A DNA stretch of 64,000 nt from Gnetum montanum. Lineage: Eukaryota; Streptophyta; Gnetopsida; Gnetales; Gnetaceae. Below the pieces are notes generated by a model. The model saw only the letters and a list, made by a program, of their open reading frames with translations, made no database searches and was not told where the DNA came from. The stretch is taken from positions 68,989 through 132,988 of the forward strand of contig MNCI01000181.1 in NCBI GenBank assembly GCA_015680685.1, read 5' to 3'. Shown one piece after another: positions 23,150 to 34,600 of this stretch. The position numbers and the translations under genes were made by a program. Numbering within the stretch: position 1 is the first letter of the stretch; each line of letters opens with the position of its first letter.

Positions 23150-23790
23150 TCAGGCACAATGATCGTCTGCTACGATGTAAAACTGGCACTCTCCTCACGC
23201 GTCCACCACGATGCTAAACTAGCAATGATCATCCGCTACGATGTAAAACTGGCACTCTCCTCATGCGTCTGCCATGACGCTAAACTTGCAATGATCGTCT
23301 GCTATGATGTAAAACTAGCACTCTCCTGACGCATTCGCCATGACACTAAACTAGCAATGATCGTTTGCTATGACGTAAAACTGGCACTTTCTGCACACAT
23401 CCGCCACAACGCTAAACTAGCAACGATTGTCCGCCACGATGTAAAACTAGCAAATTGCAATCGTCCGCTACGACATAAAACTGGTAGTGTTGTATAGGTC
23501 CGCCAAGACGTAAAACTGGCATTTCCTGCATGTGTCCGCCATGACACTAAACTGGCACAGGTGAGTATCCGTCTGCTGGGACGTGAAACCAGCACAAAGC
23601 TATCCCTGGGTCATGACATGAACCTGACATCCATAGCATGGTCCAATGAGACCATAAATCAGCTCTACCACCGTCAGCTATGACGTAAAACTAGCATTTT
23701 TCAATCCGCCCAGACTTTAAACCAGGACCATGGTCTGCTGGGACTTAAAACTAACAACAGTAGTCTACTAGGACTTAAAACTGGGACCTA
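23150..23790 (+). repeat. 66-bp higher-order tandem array in the 3' untranslated region of A
   Basis: Units TACGATGTAAAACTGGCACT and ACGATGCTAAACTAGCAATG alternate. The first subunit begins at 23171, 23237, 23303, 23369 and 23435, an exact 66-base spacing. After that the array breaks into single subunits with GACGTAAAACTGGCA, GACTTAAAACTAAC and similar cores. Tandem arrays next to pol are known from the hypervariable 3' untranslated region of Tat/Ogre elements. ORFs across it (23141-23329, 23368-23595) are repeat artefacts. Confidence 0.85.
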
Positions 23791-24978
23791 CAGACTGCCT
23801 ACATACGAATTAGGTGATCATAATCATCTCTGTGCGGCTGCAAAATGAACGAGATGGGATGTTGGGATAGCCCCAGCATCCCTACCTCACAGGCATTCTA
23901 CTGATTCATTGGATATGTTGAAAGGCATACTACTGACCCCTCGGAGATGCTATCACTGCACCCATTTCACTGGTGGCACCTCTGAGAGGTTAATTTTACC
24001 ATCTGGAGCCCCAAAGGAGTTCTCATTAACCACAACCTTGGGGACCTCCGCTCATAATCACTATTAGACTCTGGCTTCACAGATTCACCTAGCTGGTTCT
24101 TTGCATAACCAGTTGGGTGCGATGAGTCTGATTTGTTTTGGCGGCGATATGCTAGGCCGAGCATCAACATTGAGACCCTGGCCTCTCGCTATGGTCCCTT
24201 GCTCATGGCCCGCTCACTCTTTCTCACCCAGAATGATACTTGTTTCAACAACTTCTCCAGTGGTTCGGCTGAGAAATGGTGTCCTCTATTTTCTTCTTTG
24301 ATTATAGGTTACTTGCTATAAGAACGTCGTTCAAAAGTGCGTTCACCTGAGCAATGAAGTACAAACAGCGTTTTGAGATGGCTGCTTCGGTTAGCCTGTC
24401 TATTTAGGAGCGCAACCTTATTTTCCTTATAATCCTACCTCTTGTCCTTATTCTCCTCCTTAGTCGTTCCATCTGTTTTCCTTGCACAAAATGTGAATAT
24501 GCAGCATATGCTTTCCGCATCTGCATTACAGTCAAGTCCATGAACTAGCGCAACGCAACTCACCTAGTGGACGCCAAAAAAAATAGGAGGGTCAGCAAAA
24601 TGGATGAAACACAACTCATCTAGGCTATGTAGATGCAACATAATTCATCTATGCAAGCCCCTTCATCTACAATATGACAGCATAACTCCATGCAAATGCA
24701 ATCATAGGAGGAGGCCTAATTACTTATGCGCGAAAAGCTATACCCACACACTTGAGTCTTCCCCGAACCTCTCTTGAGTCTTCCCCAAACCTCTCTCCTC
24801 TTACCTCTGTAAGAATTTCCTCCCATATCATTTTATCTCCCATTTTCCTCATTTCTGCTCTTTTACATTGATAGGGAGACACTTGAGTAACGGTTGATGA
24901 ACGTTGTTGGTACTTTTATCCATCTGGTGTTTCGTATTCTTTGTTGACGTCTTTCGGGCAAGCCCTCTAAACGTCAAC
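23791..24978. other. 3' untranslated region of element A
   Basis: About 1.2 kb between the array and the polypurine tract. I see no protein match on either strand; the short ORFs at 23967-24321 are not supported by any homolog here. Weak internal repeats of CAACTCATCTA occur near 24610-24650. Confidence 0.5.
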
Positions 24979-24991
24979 AAAGAGGGACCAT
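24979..24991 (+). other. polypurine tract of element A
   Basis: AAAGAGGGACCAT directly precedes the 3' LTR. The same block, CAACAAAGAGGGGCCAA, precedes the LTR of H on the minus strand (about 61703-61720). Confidence 0.65.
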
Positions 24992-26585
24992 TGAAACACC
25001 GTGAAAATTGTGAATCAGCCTAGCGCAAAGATTCACGATTCAAGCAAAAGTTTGCAACAGAAATCCAGAAGATAGAACAAGGCAAAGAGGTGCGCAGCAT
25101 CAAGTCTCCAAGTTTCTTACAAATTCCAACCTTACTTTGTTTTCTCTCTTTACGCTGCATTATGCAACATAGCATAATATCGCTCAGCGTAACTCTACTT
25201 AATGTAGCCTGATATCAGAAAGTAACTTGCTTCGGCGAATTTGACGAAGTTTAAGGTCTAAGCAGCGGGATATACGACTTGTCACATATTCCGCTAAGTC
25301 TTTTGTTCAGGGCTAAATTTACGCTCCATTACACAGAGCAGCATAATGAGCTTCGAGGAAGTCAAAGTTAGAGTCCAAAGAAGCATGGAAAATTGATTTC
25401 TTCTTTTTTGCAAATTGGTCGCTTTACGCTTATTACGCTACGTTGCGTAAACAAGCATAACTTGTTGTAAAGTTGACAATTTTATGCTCTATTACGCTTT
25501 GCGGCATAAATGAGCATAAAACAGCTTGAGTTAACTACTTCTATGCTCTATTACGCTCTGCCACGCTATGCAGCGTGAACAAGTGTAATACAACGTAAGG
25601 CCAACTAAGGCGGTACCAGACATGCACCTGCTATCTATATGCAACAATACGGTTATCAGCATATCGCAGCGTAATCATGAGGTGGCCTCAACAGGAGTGG
25701 TTGATAGTGTACTTTGTCCCTTTTCCCAAAAATGTGATGTAACATGACCAACTTCAACATAAAATTTGCCAAGTCAACGGTACTCTGAAAGTTCGAGACA
25801 CGTGTCATAGGGGCCATGCCTTCTCCACATGATGCTGAACTTATAAATACTCTAGTTGATGAAGAAAAAAGAGGGGCTTCCTCCTTTTTGGCAAAGATAG
25901 AAGACATTTTTTGAGCATTGGCAACAGGAGTGATCAGTCTTTTGGCAAAAATACAGTTCTCTCCATTGGTGATCATTAGCATCTTTGAGCAAAGACTATT
26001 GAAGGCAAAAAAGAGTAGATCAGAGATCAAGAGATCATTTGGTATGATTGGTGAGTTTTATTGATCAAAAATAGTTGATCGATAGACATCCAAACTTGAC
26101 CTTCCTTGCATTCCACCTTTGGCTTATGAGGTAGATCGAGCTTCATTCTGTACTCCCTTTTGAACAGTTTTCTTGTTGTTTTGTGTATGCTTCGCACAAG
26201 ATAAGCAGAGTTTGCTACTAGAACATTGTATATAATATACTTAGTTCTCGAGTCAAAACATAGATCTTAGAATTGTGCATCTTTTCTAAATTGGATCTTC
26301 CTTGTCGTGTTGACGTTGTCGTTATTTCAAATTATTTACATTGTTTTCTACTCCTTCTATGATTCATCAAATCAATTTGTTTCATGGAATATCTATATAA
26401 TACGTATATTATCGCGATATTCATTAATTTACTGGTTAAGTAAGTCCCTGTCTGATCGACAAGACCATTTAGGGCACCACGGATTCGTTTTCTCCAGCAC
26501 GACCCTTGCACGGATCCATGGTTAAGACTGTGTACACGGATTTTTGTTTAGTATTTTCCAGCGACCGACATTTTCTGCCGTTACA
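24992..26585 (+). repeat. 3' LTR of element A
   Basis: 1594 bases matching 9235-10832. It starts TGAAACACCG and ends GCCGTTACA, followed by the CCATG duplication. Most differences from the 5' LTR are C/T or G/A. Confidence 0.93.
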
Positions 26586-26590
26586 CCATG
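26586..26590 (+). repeat. target-site duplication of element A, right copy (CCATG)
   Basis: Exact match to 9230-9234. Confidence 0.93.
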
Positions 26591-27300
26591 TGCAATATTG
26601 TCACACATAACTTTGTGTCCAGTAAACATTCATTAGGTAGTTCTACTTAGAAGACTAAAAATATGATGAGGAGGAAACACATCATCAACCTATCATATTT
26701 TTGCTATAACAACATAATATAGAAGATTAAGTATCTGAATAGAGACAAGAGGAATGTCTATGCCTTTCCAAGACTTATCAAAAAACTTTGCAAATTGGTA
26801 GACATAGTAAATCATGTGAGAGGACATCTCACAATAATAAGTATGGTGAAATGAAAGAACATAATGGTGGTTTCTCCACAAAAATGTCCTAATATCATTG
26901 GGGCCATACCCTATTTGGAGGATGAGATGACTTCCATGGAATTATCTTGTATCCAACCTTTAGAATAGCTTCACCCACACTAATCCAAAGCACTAGCCAA
27001 ACCTCAAGTATCTTAACGAATGTAGTTGAAATGGCCTAGTAGATCCACTTTCCAACCTTCTAGCTTTAACATTAAGAAAAGTGTAGAACTTCTTTCTGGT
27101 GATGGTTCTTGACCTATCATGCATATCGAAGGTGATGGATAAGCTACCAAAATCCAAATTTAATGGTTGCATGACCTTAGTAGCAATTTTCTACAAATGA
27201 TGGAAGCCATCATGGATGGTAAGGAAATAAGAGAGAATATCTTCTAGTCATCCTTCCATGGATTATTTTGATGTCCATGTTTAGTATTATGCTCATGTGC
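26591..27300 (+). pseudogene. second ORF of element B, 3' part
   Basis: It continues the ORF cut at 9234: after ...VYNAM the joined frame reads CNIVTHNFVSSKHSLGS. It then gives KYLNRDKRNVYAFPRLIKKL, NHVRGHLTII and FLQMMEAIMDGKEI, with stops. The FPRLI-KLC pattern again recalls the putative plant transposon protein group, but I hold this only loosely. Confidence 0.4.
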
Positions 27301-28708
27301 CTTCAAGAACTATTTCCTCTTTACACTGATCACAACATAGCATGCATAACATCTAGCATATGGTTGAAGTTCTTTAGGTACTCACTAATCAACTTGGGAC
27401 TAGCCACTAGATGAAGTAGGATTAAAGAGTTGATCCTAAACTAAATTGCTATTGAGGAATATCCCTAGTATTGTTAAGACTAAACTTTTTAAGGTATGGA
27501 CTAAGTTGGAAATTGCTAATGTTGATCGTACATTTTATTATAGGATTTACAAAGAAACTAGACTAAGGTATGATGGTTGCATGAACAATTAAAGCATCTT
27601 ATATCATTGGTACAAACACCTTTCACAATTAATCTAGAGGTGTGGATTGAATGCCTGTAGGTTGAACTTTCTTAGGAACATTAGGTTTTTGAAAAAGCTA
27701 TGTTAATGAAAGATGACTTGGAGCACCAAATAAAAATGTTGGTTTATTAGTCCCAAGAATGAAAAAGGATGAACAAGGAAAAGAATGAAAAAAGGTACTT
27801 TCCCTTTCCCAAAAAGTATAAATGTTGAAGGACAAAATTCAAATCATGGCTCAATTTTTGGATGTTTACCTTTACACAGAGAAAGAACACTAGAGCTTGG
27901 GACAAGATATGACCAATAAGAGTACCAAAAAAACTAATAAGCTTTGAGAATCCATCTAATCAAGAAAATAAACTAGGATGTTGAGGTACGTAGATTATAG
28001 AAAACTGTAGCTTTATTAAATAAATGAAAAATTTCAGAGAAGTTTGAGGTAAAGGAAAACATCAATACCTTACATGCAAAACTTTGTTAAATAGCTATAA
28101 GTCACCTAGCATTATAAGAGAAAATGGACCCATTAAGAAACATGTACATTTTCCGCCATGAAGAAAATTTTTTTATCCTTAAGAGAAGACTCAAGGAAGC
28201 TAAAGAGAATGTGTAGGTATAATGAAGGAGGTATCTCTATGTGGTCCAAATTTCTATAGGTTGACTACATGTAGAGCTAGAATAGAAGCTCCATTGAGTG
28301 GTGGTTAAGTTAAATCTAGCTTAGTATAAGCTCTTGTAGGCTAAGAGGAGTCATGAGTAGTTCTCGAATGATGCTAAGGAATGATAAAAATCACTCCTAT
28401 AAAAATAAGGATTGATTCATAAGCAAAATTAACTCTAAGTAAGGGTGATGGATCTGGAGAAACAACTTCATAGATTTCACATGTTCACACCTAGCTCTTC
28501 TAGCTTCTTTTCCTACCAAGTAAGCATGTTAGGTGGATTCTTCTCTTAGCCATCATTCCTTGGCACTTATTAATAGGTGGCTTATACTTCATTATAAGAT
28601 AGTCATGGTTTTTCCTTTATCCATTATATTCTCCACATTGATAATGTATTATATCTAGTTCTAGTCTTGAGTTGAGATTTAAAGCTATGGAACTAGCTTT
28701 ACATAATC
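27301..28708. other. 3' untranslated region of element B
   Basis: AT-rich, no protein homology seen in any frame. It ends in the polypurine tract of B. Confidence 0.45.
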
Positions 28709-28717
28709 ATGGGGGTA
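28709..28717 (+). other. polypurine tract of element B
   Basis: ATGGGGGTA lies directly before the TGACAAG start of the 3' LTR. Element D has the like-built GTGGGGGTA before its LTR. Confidence 0.55.
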
Positions 28718-29981
28718 TGACAAGTCATCTTGTGGTATCTTGTACATTAATTGTAAGCCCTAGATTCAAGATGTATCTCATGGATTTTGTATTTATGATT
28801 TTCATTGACATGATTAAGGTTTCTATCTTCTAGGTATGCATCCTTGCCTTCATGTTCCCACTTATAGGTTTGGAACATTTTTCAAGCTTATTGGGAATTT
28901 TCTAGCTTCATTTGGAGATCCTCATAAGGTTTTGACTTGTTCCTAGGTATCTTAACTTTCATCTAGGAAAACAAGGATAGAGTATGATCGTAGGGATGCA
29001 CTAGCCTTCCTGCATCAATGCACACTCTATGTCAATATAGTGGCCCTGACACAACCTCCTTGATTCCTTGGTTTGAGTACTTTACCTCTCTATTTGCTTC
29101 AACTATGTTCTAGGTTATCCAAGCTATGCTAACAAACCTCCATTAATGCTTGGGCACTAGTGAACCCTTGTTGTTATGTTTTGAAAAATATAAATACTTG
29201 GGATGAGGTCCATATGAAATGAACTTAGTTCCAGGCATTTCATTTGAGATTTTGGCATCTAGTTTCATGTGAAGAGCTCTTCTTCACTTAGGAATCCCTA
29301 TTTTTTTTTGTTTTAAGTCATCACTTTCACAAGTGCAATTAGACTTTGTTAGAGTGCTACCTTGCTTACTAGCCGCAAAATCATTTGGTTGATGCAGAGT
29401 CTAGTGTTTGTATAGTGAATAAAGCTTATAATTTTTCTAAAGTTTGCACAATTGATACCTTAAATGTTAAAATATAAAAAAATATTATATGACATTAAAA
29501 TCATAAAAAAAATATTCATTTTTTCATTTAAATAAGTTGTGATGATTCATCCTTATCCAAGGAGATCACAACTATATTACATGTTGTTGGATCTTTAAGG
29601 TTGTGACTAAGAGACATTTTATTGCATTTTGAAAATGTGTATGTGTGTATGTGGTGTTGCACCTATCACATGAGCAATTGCAACATGAGAATTACCCCTA
29701 TACCCATGTGGGATTGTAATGTATGTGTCTTTATATTTATTTTATTCTTATGTTTATAAAATCCATAAAAAGAATAAAACATAAAATTATAAATATTTTC
29801 TCAACCTCATACTATGGTAACATGGGTTTCTATCTATATTATATGTATTATAATATCTTTCATATTTATTTAATGCAATGATATACATGAGTATTCTTGA
29901 TCATCCATTCAACATATTCCTTGAAGCTTACAACTAGATTATACAAAGATTTGTATGATATATCCCATTGGTCAAAAAATA
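28718..29981 (+). repeat. 3' LTR of element B
   Basis: It aligns with 1683-2963. TATAAATA at 29189-29196. The last bases read AAAAAATA where the 5' copy has TAAAACCA, so the CA end has become TA. The exact right border is uncertain by up to 15 bases. Confidence 0.7.
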
Positions 29982-29996
29982 GTGGGACTCCTATTA

Positions 29997-30245
29997 GTGT
30001 GGGGGACATCTCCTTCATGGGTAAGACATATCCTATAAGTTCAGATGTCTCAACAGTTTAGGAGATGTCTTCTCTAAGGTGTCTCCACTCTAGAGAGATG
30101 TCTTCAATAATTTTGAGACATCTCCTGTGAAGTTTTTATTCTTGGTAGAGACATCTCCTAGATCTTCTAGATGTCTCATATGAAGTCCTAGCTTCTGGAC
30201 AAGACATCTCCTTAACTTCCAAGATGTATTCATAAATCTTGAAAC
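29997..30245. repeat. GACATCT-rich array beside element C
   Basis: About fourteen copies of GACATCT, AGATGTCT or close variants occur in 240 bases on both strands, spaced roughly 15-35 bases apart. Related clusters occur at 48355-48420 (next to F) and 49940-50150 (inside the LTR of G). It lies at the junction of B and C, so it may belong to C's 3' untranslated region or to the F repeat on the far side of B. Confidence 0.55.
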
Positions 30246-30479
30246 CTATAAAACACATGTAGAGGTAGAATAAGGAAATTTGAAGATATGTTCTTACACC
30301 AACCGATTACATTATCCTCTAACTTCCAACACTTATACCAACTTCATTTTCATGAAGGAAGAGATAATGCTCTCTAAATAGTCAAATCCACTTTGTTATC
30401 CTCTTCAAGGCATGACTAGAGTGGGCCAACATAGTTGCAAAAAAATGTTAAGTTATACTATCAAATTAACCATTAAAGA

Positions 30480-31880
30480 ATTGACTTACCATATAAGACT
30501 CCTAGGTATCCAATCTAATGTTAAATGGATCATAGGTTGACTACCCAACTATGAAATCTCACCTCCTATTAACAAGATTTCTTGAAGATACTACCCCAAC
30601 TCTTACTATAAAAAATAATAGCAAATGGTCTAGTCTACCTACAACTTCCTCATTGTCAAAAATTTTGAAATGTCTTTATCATTTGTTGGATTTTCTCTTA
30701 TTTAGGTTATGATGATGCTATTGTTTTTTCTTCTCTTGATATCCTTTCATGTTAGTCAACATTTGTATTTGTTATTCCTCCATAAAATCGAGGTTAATGA
30801 TATGTAGCTCCTTATTTGGCTCATCATTGATGATCTTAAATAGAGCTACCCTTAATGACGGAAGTTGCCATTCAAGAGGTAAAATAGCTTTAGATTCATA
30901 AAAAGGGATATACAAGGTGGCACTAGTTATAGTTCTAAAGGTTATTCTATAGGCTCAAAGTGCATGTATGAGTTGTTCATCACATTTGCATTTTCTATTA
31001 TTTAGCATATTCTTAAGGAGATTTATGATGACCTTGTTGCTATCTTTGGCTTGCCCACTAGCTTGTGGATAGTATAGTAATGAAAAGGAATGTTTGATGT
31101 TCAATTGTTAACAAAATGTTTGTGTTTCTTAGCTACTAAAATATGGTCCATTATCTATGAAAATAGTTAAATATAAGCTAAAACAAGACACTATATTGTC
31201 TAATACAAATCTATAGACTTGTTGAGATGTTGTTTTCCTCATAGGAATAGCTTCAACCCGCATTGTAAAATATTCGATTGCAATGATGATGAATCTATGT
31301 CCTATAGAATACCTAGGCATTATAGATCTGATAATGTTAATTTATCATTGTTGGAACAACAATGTGATCTAAGTAGTACGTAACCCAATTGGAAAAACGT
31401 GTATCAAGTTACTATGCCATTAACAGACTTCATACGTTTTAACCTTCTCTAGGCAGTCGATTTCCATATAGGATTAATAGTATCCTAAGCATCTAATCTT
31501 TGTGGCCATGGTTCTAGCCCCTATGTGTCCTCCACATATACCATAGTAAACCTACTTAAGAACTATGAGATCATCTACTTTTCCCAAGCATACTAACAAT
31601 ATTCCATTGTAGAACCTTTGACATAATGTGTTATCAACTATGAGGACATTTTTTCTTAATTTTTTATGTATAATGTTCTTTTTAGAGGTAGTTAGGTCTG
31701 TAGAGGTTCATCATGCATTAGGTAAAACTTAATTTTGTCATACTATTCTTGTTGAGGAACATTATCAATGGTGGCTATAGAGGTATCCTCAATGCTCTAC
31801 GTGAATGGAAGAACATAGTTCTTCATCAAGGAAGGTAGCTTGACAAACACATATGGCATCATACTTAGAGTTGAGATGGC
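30480..31880 (-). pseudogene. integrase of element C
   Basis: On the minus strand the zinc-binding part (31600-31430) reads YGICGGHIGARTMATKI and LGYY-SYMEIDCLEKVKTYEV; the CxxC pair is degraded. The core at 31320-31129 keeps FIIIAIEYFTMRVEA, RKTTSQQVYRFVLDNI and FIDNGPYFSS, which is the second catalytic aspartate region. The C-terminal part can be followed against element H to about 30480 through nucleotide similarity. Numerous stops. Confidence 0.75.
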
Positions 31881-33960
31881 AATGACATCAACTAACATGT
31901 TCTTAACTTGGGGAATATGTTATATATCAACATCTATAAGTTGTAACATGAGTTTTCTAGCTAGGTCACAATAAGGTTTTAAATGTTTGGCTTTACATTC
32001 ATAGACCTTGATTACTTGGTTAACCACAAGTTATGAATCATCTTTTATCATTAAACTTGTGATTTCTTGGTTACAAGCTACCATCATTCCTTTAATTAAT
32101 TCTTCATATTCCACTACATTGTTTGTACATGGGAATTAGAAACAATAAGTGAAAGGTTGGATCTCACTAGAGGAAAATGTTATGATGGTAGTAGTAATAA
32201 CCCCTTGGGAAATTGAAGCTTTATCAAAGTGCATGATGGTCTCATATTCTTTAGGTACCTTGTTAACAATTTTAACATGTTCATCAGGGAATTTAGTATC
32301 TATGGCTACACTATCCTCAATTGGGGAAGTAGTAAGTTGTGTGGCTATAGCTTGATCTTTCCTTAAGGCTTGGAAGATGTAATGTAGATCAAACTCAATG
32401 ATTATGACCTTATACTAGGCTATTTGGATACTCTCCTATATATTGGTTGTTATGGCTCTTAGCACATTTTCCTTGCATGTGACATTGACCTAGCTCCTAA
32501 AGAGGTAGTGTCTCCACTTATTTCGAGAGAAGACTAGGGATAAATAGTACTTCTAAACCTCTTTGTACTGAGTCTCATAAGCTATCAATGCATGGCTCAA
32601 ATAATAAATGAATAGCTCTACTCCATCATCTTTTTTTGTCAAAGTAGAGAGGCTATGGACATGTCAGGGATTGCAAGGTAGATGTAAAATTACTTATTCT
32701 TCTAATGTGGGCACATGATGGATAGTTGGGACAACTCTTACTTATTTTTTATCAAATTCTTTTTGGCATTAGTTAGTCCATTCATAGTAAACTCCCTTCT
32801 TAAGAAAGTGTTTCATGGATTGTAGCTTATTTGTAAGCCTTGAGATAAACCTATGAATAAATTGTAATCTACCTTATGATCCTCATAGTTTCTTAAGGTT
32901 AGTAAGTACTACCAAGTTGGTTATTGCCTTAACCTTATTAATATCAACATGTATCCCTACCTCTGATACTACAAAACCAAGCTTCTTACTAGTTTTCATA
33001 CCAAAGACATACTTCTTAGGATTAAGTCTAAGATCATACTTGAAACATCATTGAAGTACTAGGCTTAGGCCATGGGCATAGTTATTGGCCATCTTGGACC
33101 TTATGTCTATGTTTTCAACATAATCATAAAGTAACCCTAGCATGTAGTAATTGAAAATGTAGGTTATGGCTCATTAATAGGTTGCACCTACATTCTTTAG
33201 ACTGAATGGCATCATGGTATAATAAAAGGTTTTCCAAGGGGTCATGACAATTATGTAGAGTTGATGCTCTAGATTAATCCTAACCTGGTTTCATCCTAAG
33301 AACCTATTCATAAATAATAATAGGGTATGATTAGCTATAGTATCGATAAGTTGATCAATACTAGGAAAATGGAAATTATCTTTAAAGGTTGTCTTATTAA
33401 GGTTTTGGAAATCAATACAAATATGAATGCTCTCATTTTTCTTGGGAACTACCATTATGATGAGCACCTAATTAGCGTAATCAATAGCTTGAATGAAACT
33501 AGCTTGATACAGCTTCTTAATCTTATTACAAACTACTAGGGTCAAATCTAGCCTAACTTTGTGGACTTTTTGCATAACAAGTTTGATACTAATATCTAGT
33601 ATAATTTTATGTTGCAATAAACATGGGTCTAATGCTAGCATATCTTTGTATAACCAAGCAAAGAAATTAATGTTATCTCAATGGACCTTTGTGATTTCTT
33701 GGGCCATCTGAGATTCAAGAGAGGAACTTAGTTTTAGCATTTTCTCCTTACTGTTGTATGTTGTAATAGGCCTCGAGGTAAAGGATTTTAAATATGTAAT
33801 TGGGCCATTCTAGGGGCTTCTTTATTAAGGCTATATGTTCAAATAGGCTCCTAGGTTCAAGATCTAGGTAATCAAGATCGATTGGTCATTTAGCATTACC
33901 ATAGCATCTATTCAAGCTTAAAGGTAGGTTAATTTATGTCCATGTATCCATGTCCTGATC
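31881..33960 (-). pseudogene. RT and double RNase H of element C
   Basis: From the right: FFAWLYKDMLALDPCLLQHK (about 33700), VVPKKNESIHICIDFQNLNK (33450), DNFHFPSIDQLIDTIANH, RFLG-NQVRINLEHQ, MMPFSLKNVGATY, then YVEN at 33122-33111 in place of YVDD. The archaeal-type RNase H shows NNVVEYEELIKGM (about 32110), then LVVNQVIKVYECKAKHLKPY. Both RNase H domains identify the Tat lineage. The RT active site is lost at both aspartates. Confidence 0.75.
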
Positions 33961-34084
33961 CTACATGTGAACAATGTTATTACTATGCAAAATATTACAA
34001 TAATAGAGAATATTAAGGTAAATTAAGGCTAAAACATAGTAAAAAAAGACTAAACTAGGTAAAACAAGATCATATCATGGTGAA

Positions 34085-34600
34085 AAAATATCACAAAACG
34101 TACATCAAGATGAAACAAGGTGGAACAAAGGCTAAATGATGTAGAGTAAGGACTAAATGAAGGTAAAAACTATGAAAAATGATGTCAAATGAGGTTGAAT
34201 GAGAGAAAATATTATCAAATGGTGATTAAAATGAGGCCAAATAATGTCTTAAATGATGTAAAATGATGCTAAATGACAACAAAATATTGTAAAATGTTGT
34301 CAAATGATACCAAATGATGCCAAAATAATACCAAATGATATCAACTAATGATAAAATGTCATCAAATGATGTCAAATAAGGTAAAATAAGGCTACATGAT
34401 GTTGAAATATGGCCGAATGATACCATATGGTACCAAACTATACCAAATAAAGTCAAATGATGCCAGATAAGGTCAAACAAGGCTGAACAACGTTAAGAAA
34501 TATTAAAATAATAAAAAATCATGCTAAATGATATCAAATGATGTAGAAGGAGGTCAAGCATGGTTGAACAAGGTAAAATAAGTTGAAAATAATATTAAGT
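34085..34600. repeat. AAATGATGTC minisatellite
   Basis: Dozens of copies of AAATGATGTC, AAATGATGCC, AAATAAGGTC and similar 10-12-base units lie in a row. It sits between the RT and the antisense gene of C, the same position as the 19675 motif zone in A. The long minus ORF at 34226-34480 is a product of the repeat. Confidence 0.75.

Larger units (their letters stand above)
9235..26585 (+). mobile_element. Tat-lineage Ty3/gypsy element A, complete, with internal antisense gene
   Basis: The element is 17.35 kb. Order: LTR, primer-binding site, gag, protease, short repeat, antisense gene on the minus strand, RT, RNase H, second (archaeal-type) RNase H, integrase, tandem array, polypurine tract, LTR. 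The double RNase H is a hallmark of the Tat/Ogre lineage. LTRs begin TGAAACACC and end TTACA, with CCATG duplications. In the first 120 LTR bases I count nine substitutions between the copies, seven of them transitions, plus one 2-base gap. All ORFs carry stops, so it is dead but far less decayed than B and C. An internal protease-RT gap is known for Ogre, where it holds an intron; here the gap holds a gene on the other strand. Confidence 0.93.
1683..29981 (+). mobile_element. Athila-type Ty3/gypsy element B, interrupted by element A
   Basis: Two direct copies of a 1.26-1.28 kb LTR (1683-2963 and 28718-29981) bracket a remnant gag-protease, a long stretch without RT or integrase, and a second ORF. 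The primer-binding site resembles the tRNA-Asp site typical of Athila. Flanking 5-mers are GTGTG (1678-1682) and GTGGG (29982-29986), an imperfect target duplication. An exact GTGTG lies at 29997-30001 if the LTR is read 15 bases longer. With element A removed the element is about 10.9 kb. It is heavily AT-rich and stop-ridden, so it is old. The missing pol means it was either non-autonomous or suffered an internal deletion. Confidence 0.7.

Noticed and set aside
23150-23790. CRISPR-like regular repeat
   Set aside because: Repeats and spacers are both similar between units, the unit is a tandem dimer, and the context is a plant retrotransposon.
29982-30001. Exact GTGTG at 29997 as proof of the B border
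   Set aside because: LTR alignment and the primer-binding site place the end near 29981 with GTGGG; the exact GTGTG may be chance, so the border is left open.
34226-34480. 84-codon minus ORF rich in histidine, leucine and isoleucine
   Set aside because: Product of the AAATGATGTC minisatellite.
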